Below are positions 34,180 to 34,586 of a stretch of DNA of 34,586 nucleotides, one piece after another. Source of the stretch: Gemmatimonadota bacterium. GTDB taxonomy: Bacteria; Gemmatimonadota; Gemmatimonadetes; Gemmatimonadales; Gemmatimonadaceae. The notes under the pieces were generated by a model. It had not been told where the DNA came from, did no database searches, and saw nothing but the letters and a program-made list of their open reading frames with translations. Both the position numbers and the translations under genes were made by a program. The DNA lies in the NCBI GenBank assembly GCA_003155795.1, contig PMEM01000068.1, forward strand, positions 8,220 through 42,805, given 5' to 3'. Each line of letters opens with the position of its first letter. The first letter of the stretch is position 1.

Positions 34180-34586
34180 TTACTGCGGCGCCTTGATTGA
34201 ATCGCTACCGATCACGAGGATTCGGAAATCGTCGCGACGGTTCTGCTGCCAGCACGTTTCATTGTGCTCCTTGCAGGCCGGGCGCTCTTCACCGTAGCTC
34301 ACGATGTCGATACGACCAGCGTCAACCCCATGATCAACGAGGTACTTCTTGGCCGAGGCTGCACGGCGCTGGCCGAGGGCCAGGTTGTACTCATCCGAGC
34401 CGCGCTCGTCCGTGTTCCCTTCGATGCGGATACGCATGCCTGGGTTCGCGTTGAGGTACGGGATCTTGGCATCCATCGTCGCCTGTGCATCGCTCCGGAT
34501 ATCGGACTTGTCGAAGTCGAAGTAGATGCTCGCCGTGATCTGCGTCGTGTCTACCGTAACCGCTGGTGGCGGTGGTGGTGGCGGCG
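34180..34586 (-). CDS. pal: Peptidoglycan-associated OmpA-family lipoprotein Pal, N-terminus outside window
   Basis: Pal ties the outer membrane to peptidoglycan and works with TolB in the Tol-Pal system at division. The frame is open to the window edge, so the start and lipobox are missing. The visible 135 residues begin with a Pro-rich linker (seven Pro), then the OmpA-like domain: IYFDFDKSDIR, NPGMRIRIEGNTDERGSDEYN with the diaminopimelate-binding Asp/Arg pattern, LALGQRRA, YLVDHGVDAGRIDIVSYGEERP and QNRRDDFRIL. Two cysteines in ACKEHNETCWQQ replace the usual residues of this loop and may form a disulfide. A hairpin terminator follows. tolB is not visible in this window. Confidence 0.93.
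   Translation of the reverse strand, partial: PPPPPPPAVTVDTTQITASIYFDFDKSDIRSDAQATMDAKIPYLNANPGMRIRIEGNTDERGSDEYNLALGQRRAASAKKYLVDHGVDAGRIDIVSYGEERPACKEHNETCWQQNRRDDFRILVIGSDSIKAPQ

Noticed and set aside
1..34586. Defence, toxin-antitoxin, CRISPR, prophage or transposon genes
   Set aside because: None found on either strand; every larger gene belongs to a housekeeping or envelope family or is an unknown core-type gene.

Overview
The window is GC-rich, gene-dense bacterial chromosome from a Gram-negative (diderm) lineage. Outer-membrane machinery is everywhere: LolA, apolipoprotein N-acyltransferase, a Pal-type OmpA lipoprotein, an Omp85-like beta-barrel and several lipoproteins. The short RpoD-like sigma factor lacks region 1.1 and resembles the Bacteroidota primary type. 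The proteins as a whole look most like Gemmatimonadota. That assignment is my inference from protein style and gene order, not from a marker search. I see no rRNA, tRNA, CRISPR array, insertion sequence, prophage or transposase, so this is core rather than accessory DNA.

Layout. (1) 160-3728, plus strand: rsfS overlaps a large secreted metallopeptidase/beta-propeller/beta-barrel protein, closed by a very strong intrinsic terminator. (2) 3842-12071, plus: a propeller lipoprotein with a SPOR domain; a membrane protein with a degenerate MinD/ParA-like domain and two SPOR repeats; smc; a type I-beta DAHP synthase; and lolA. (3) 17808-11982, minus: rpmE and its terminator, then the tightly packed set prfA-prmC-ylbF-like-tmk-ctp (S41 protease)-DUF2520 oxidoreductase. 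The last gene runs 90 nt into the tail of lolA from the opposite strand. (4) 18030-18455, plus: a small unknown lipoprotein. (5) 29416-18483, minus: comM, an unknown membrane-anchored protein, an aldehyde dehydrogenase, lepB, rpoD-like sigma, rimO, a SpoIID-like lipoprotein, a Gfo/Idh/MocA-like protein and lnt, mostly with 4-nt overlaps or gaps of a few bases. (6) 29860-32430, plus: two abutting cation/proton antiporter-like proteins. (7) 33926-32445, minus: an L,D-transpeptidase-like protein with an eroded active site. (8) The window ends inside a pal gene on the minus strand.

How the genes fit together. Most encode housekeeping functions in translation (rsfS, prfA, prmC, rpmE, rimO), envelope building (lolA, lnt, lepB, pal, ctp) and chromosome handling (smc, tmk). 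The most interesting theme is peptidoglycan sensing at the division site. Two different SPOR proteins, one predicted in the outer membrane and one in the inner membrane, lie directly upstream of smc with overlapping or abutting frames. A SpoIID-like lipoprotein, of a family that cuts the denuded glycan that SPOR domains bind, lies elsewhere in the window. A link between septal wall state and chromosome organisation is a testable inference, not something the sequence proves. Several other proteins look like enzymes that lost or changed catalytic residues: the MinD-like domain, the YkuD domain and the Gfo/Idh/MocA protein.
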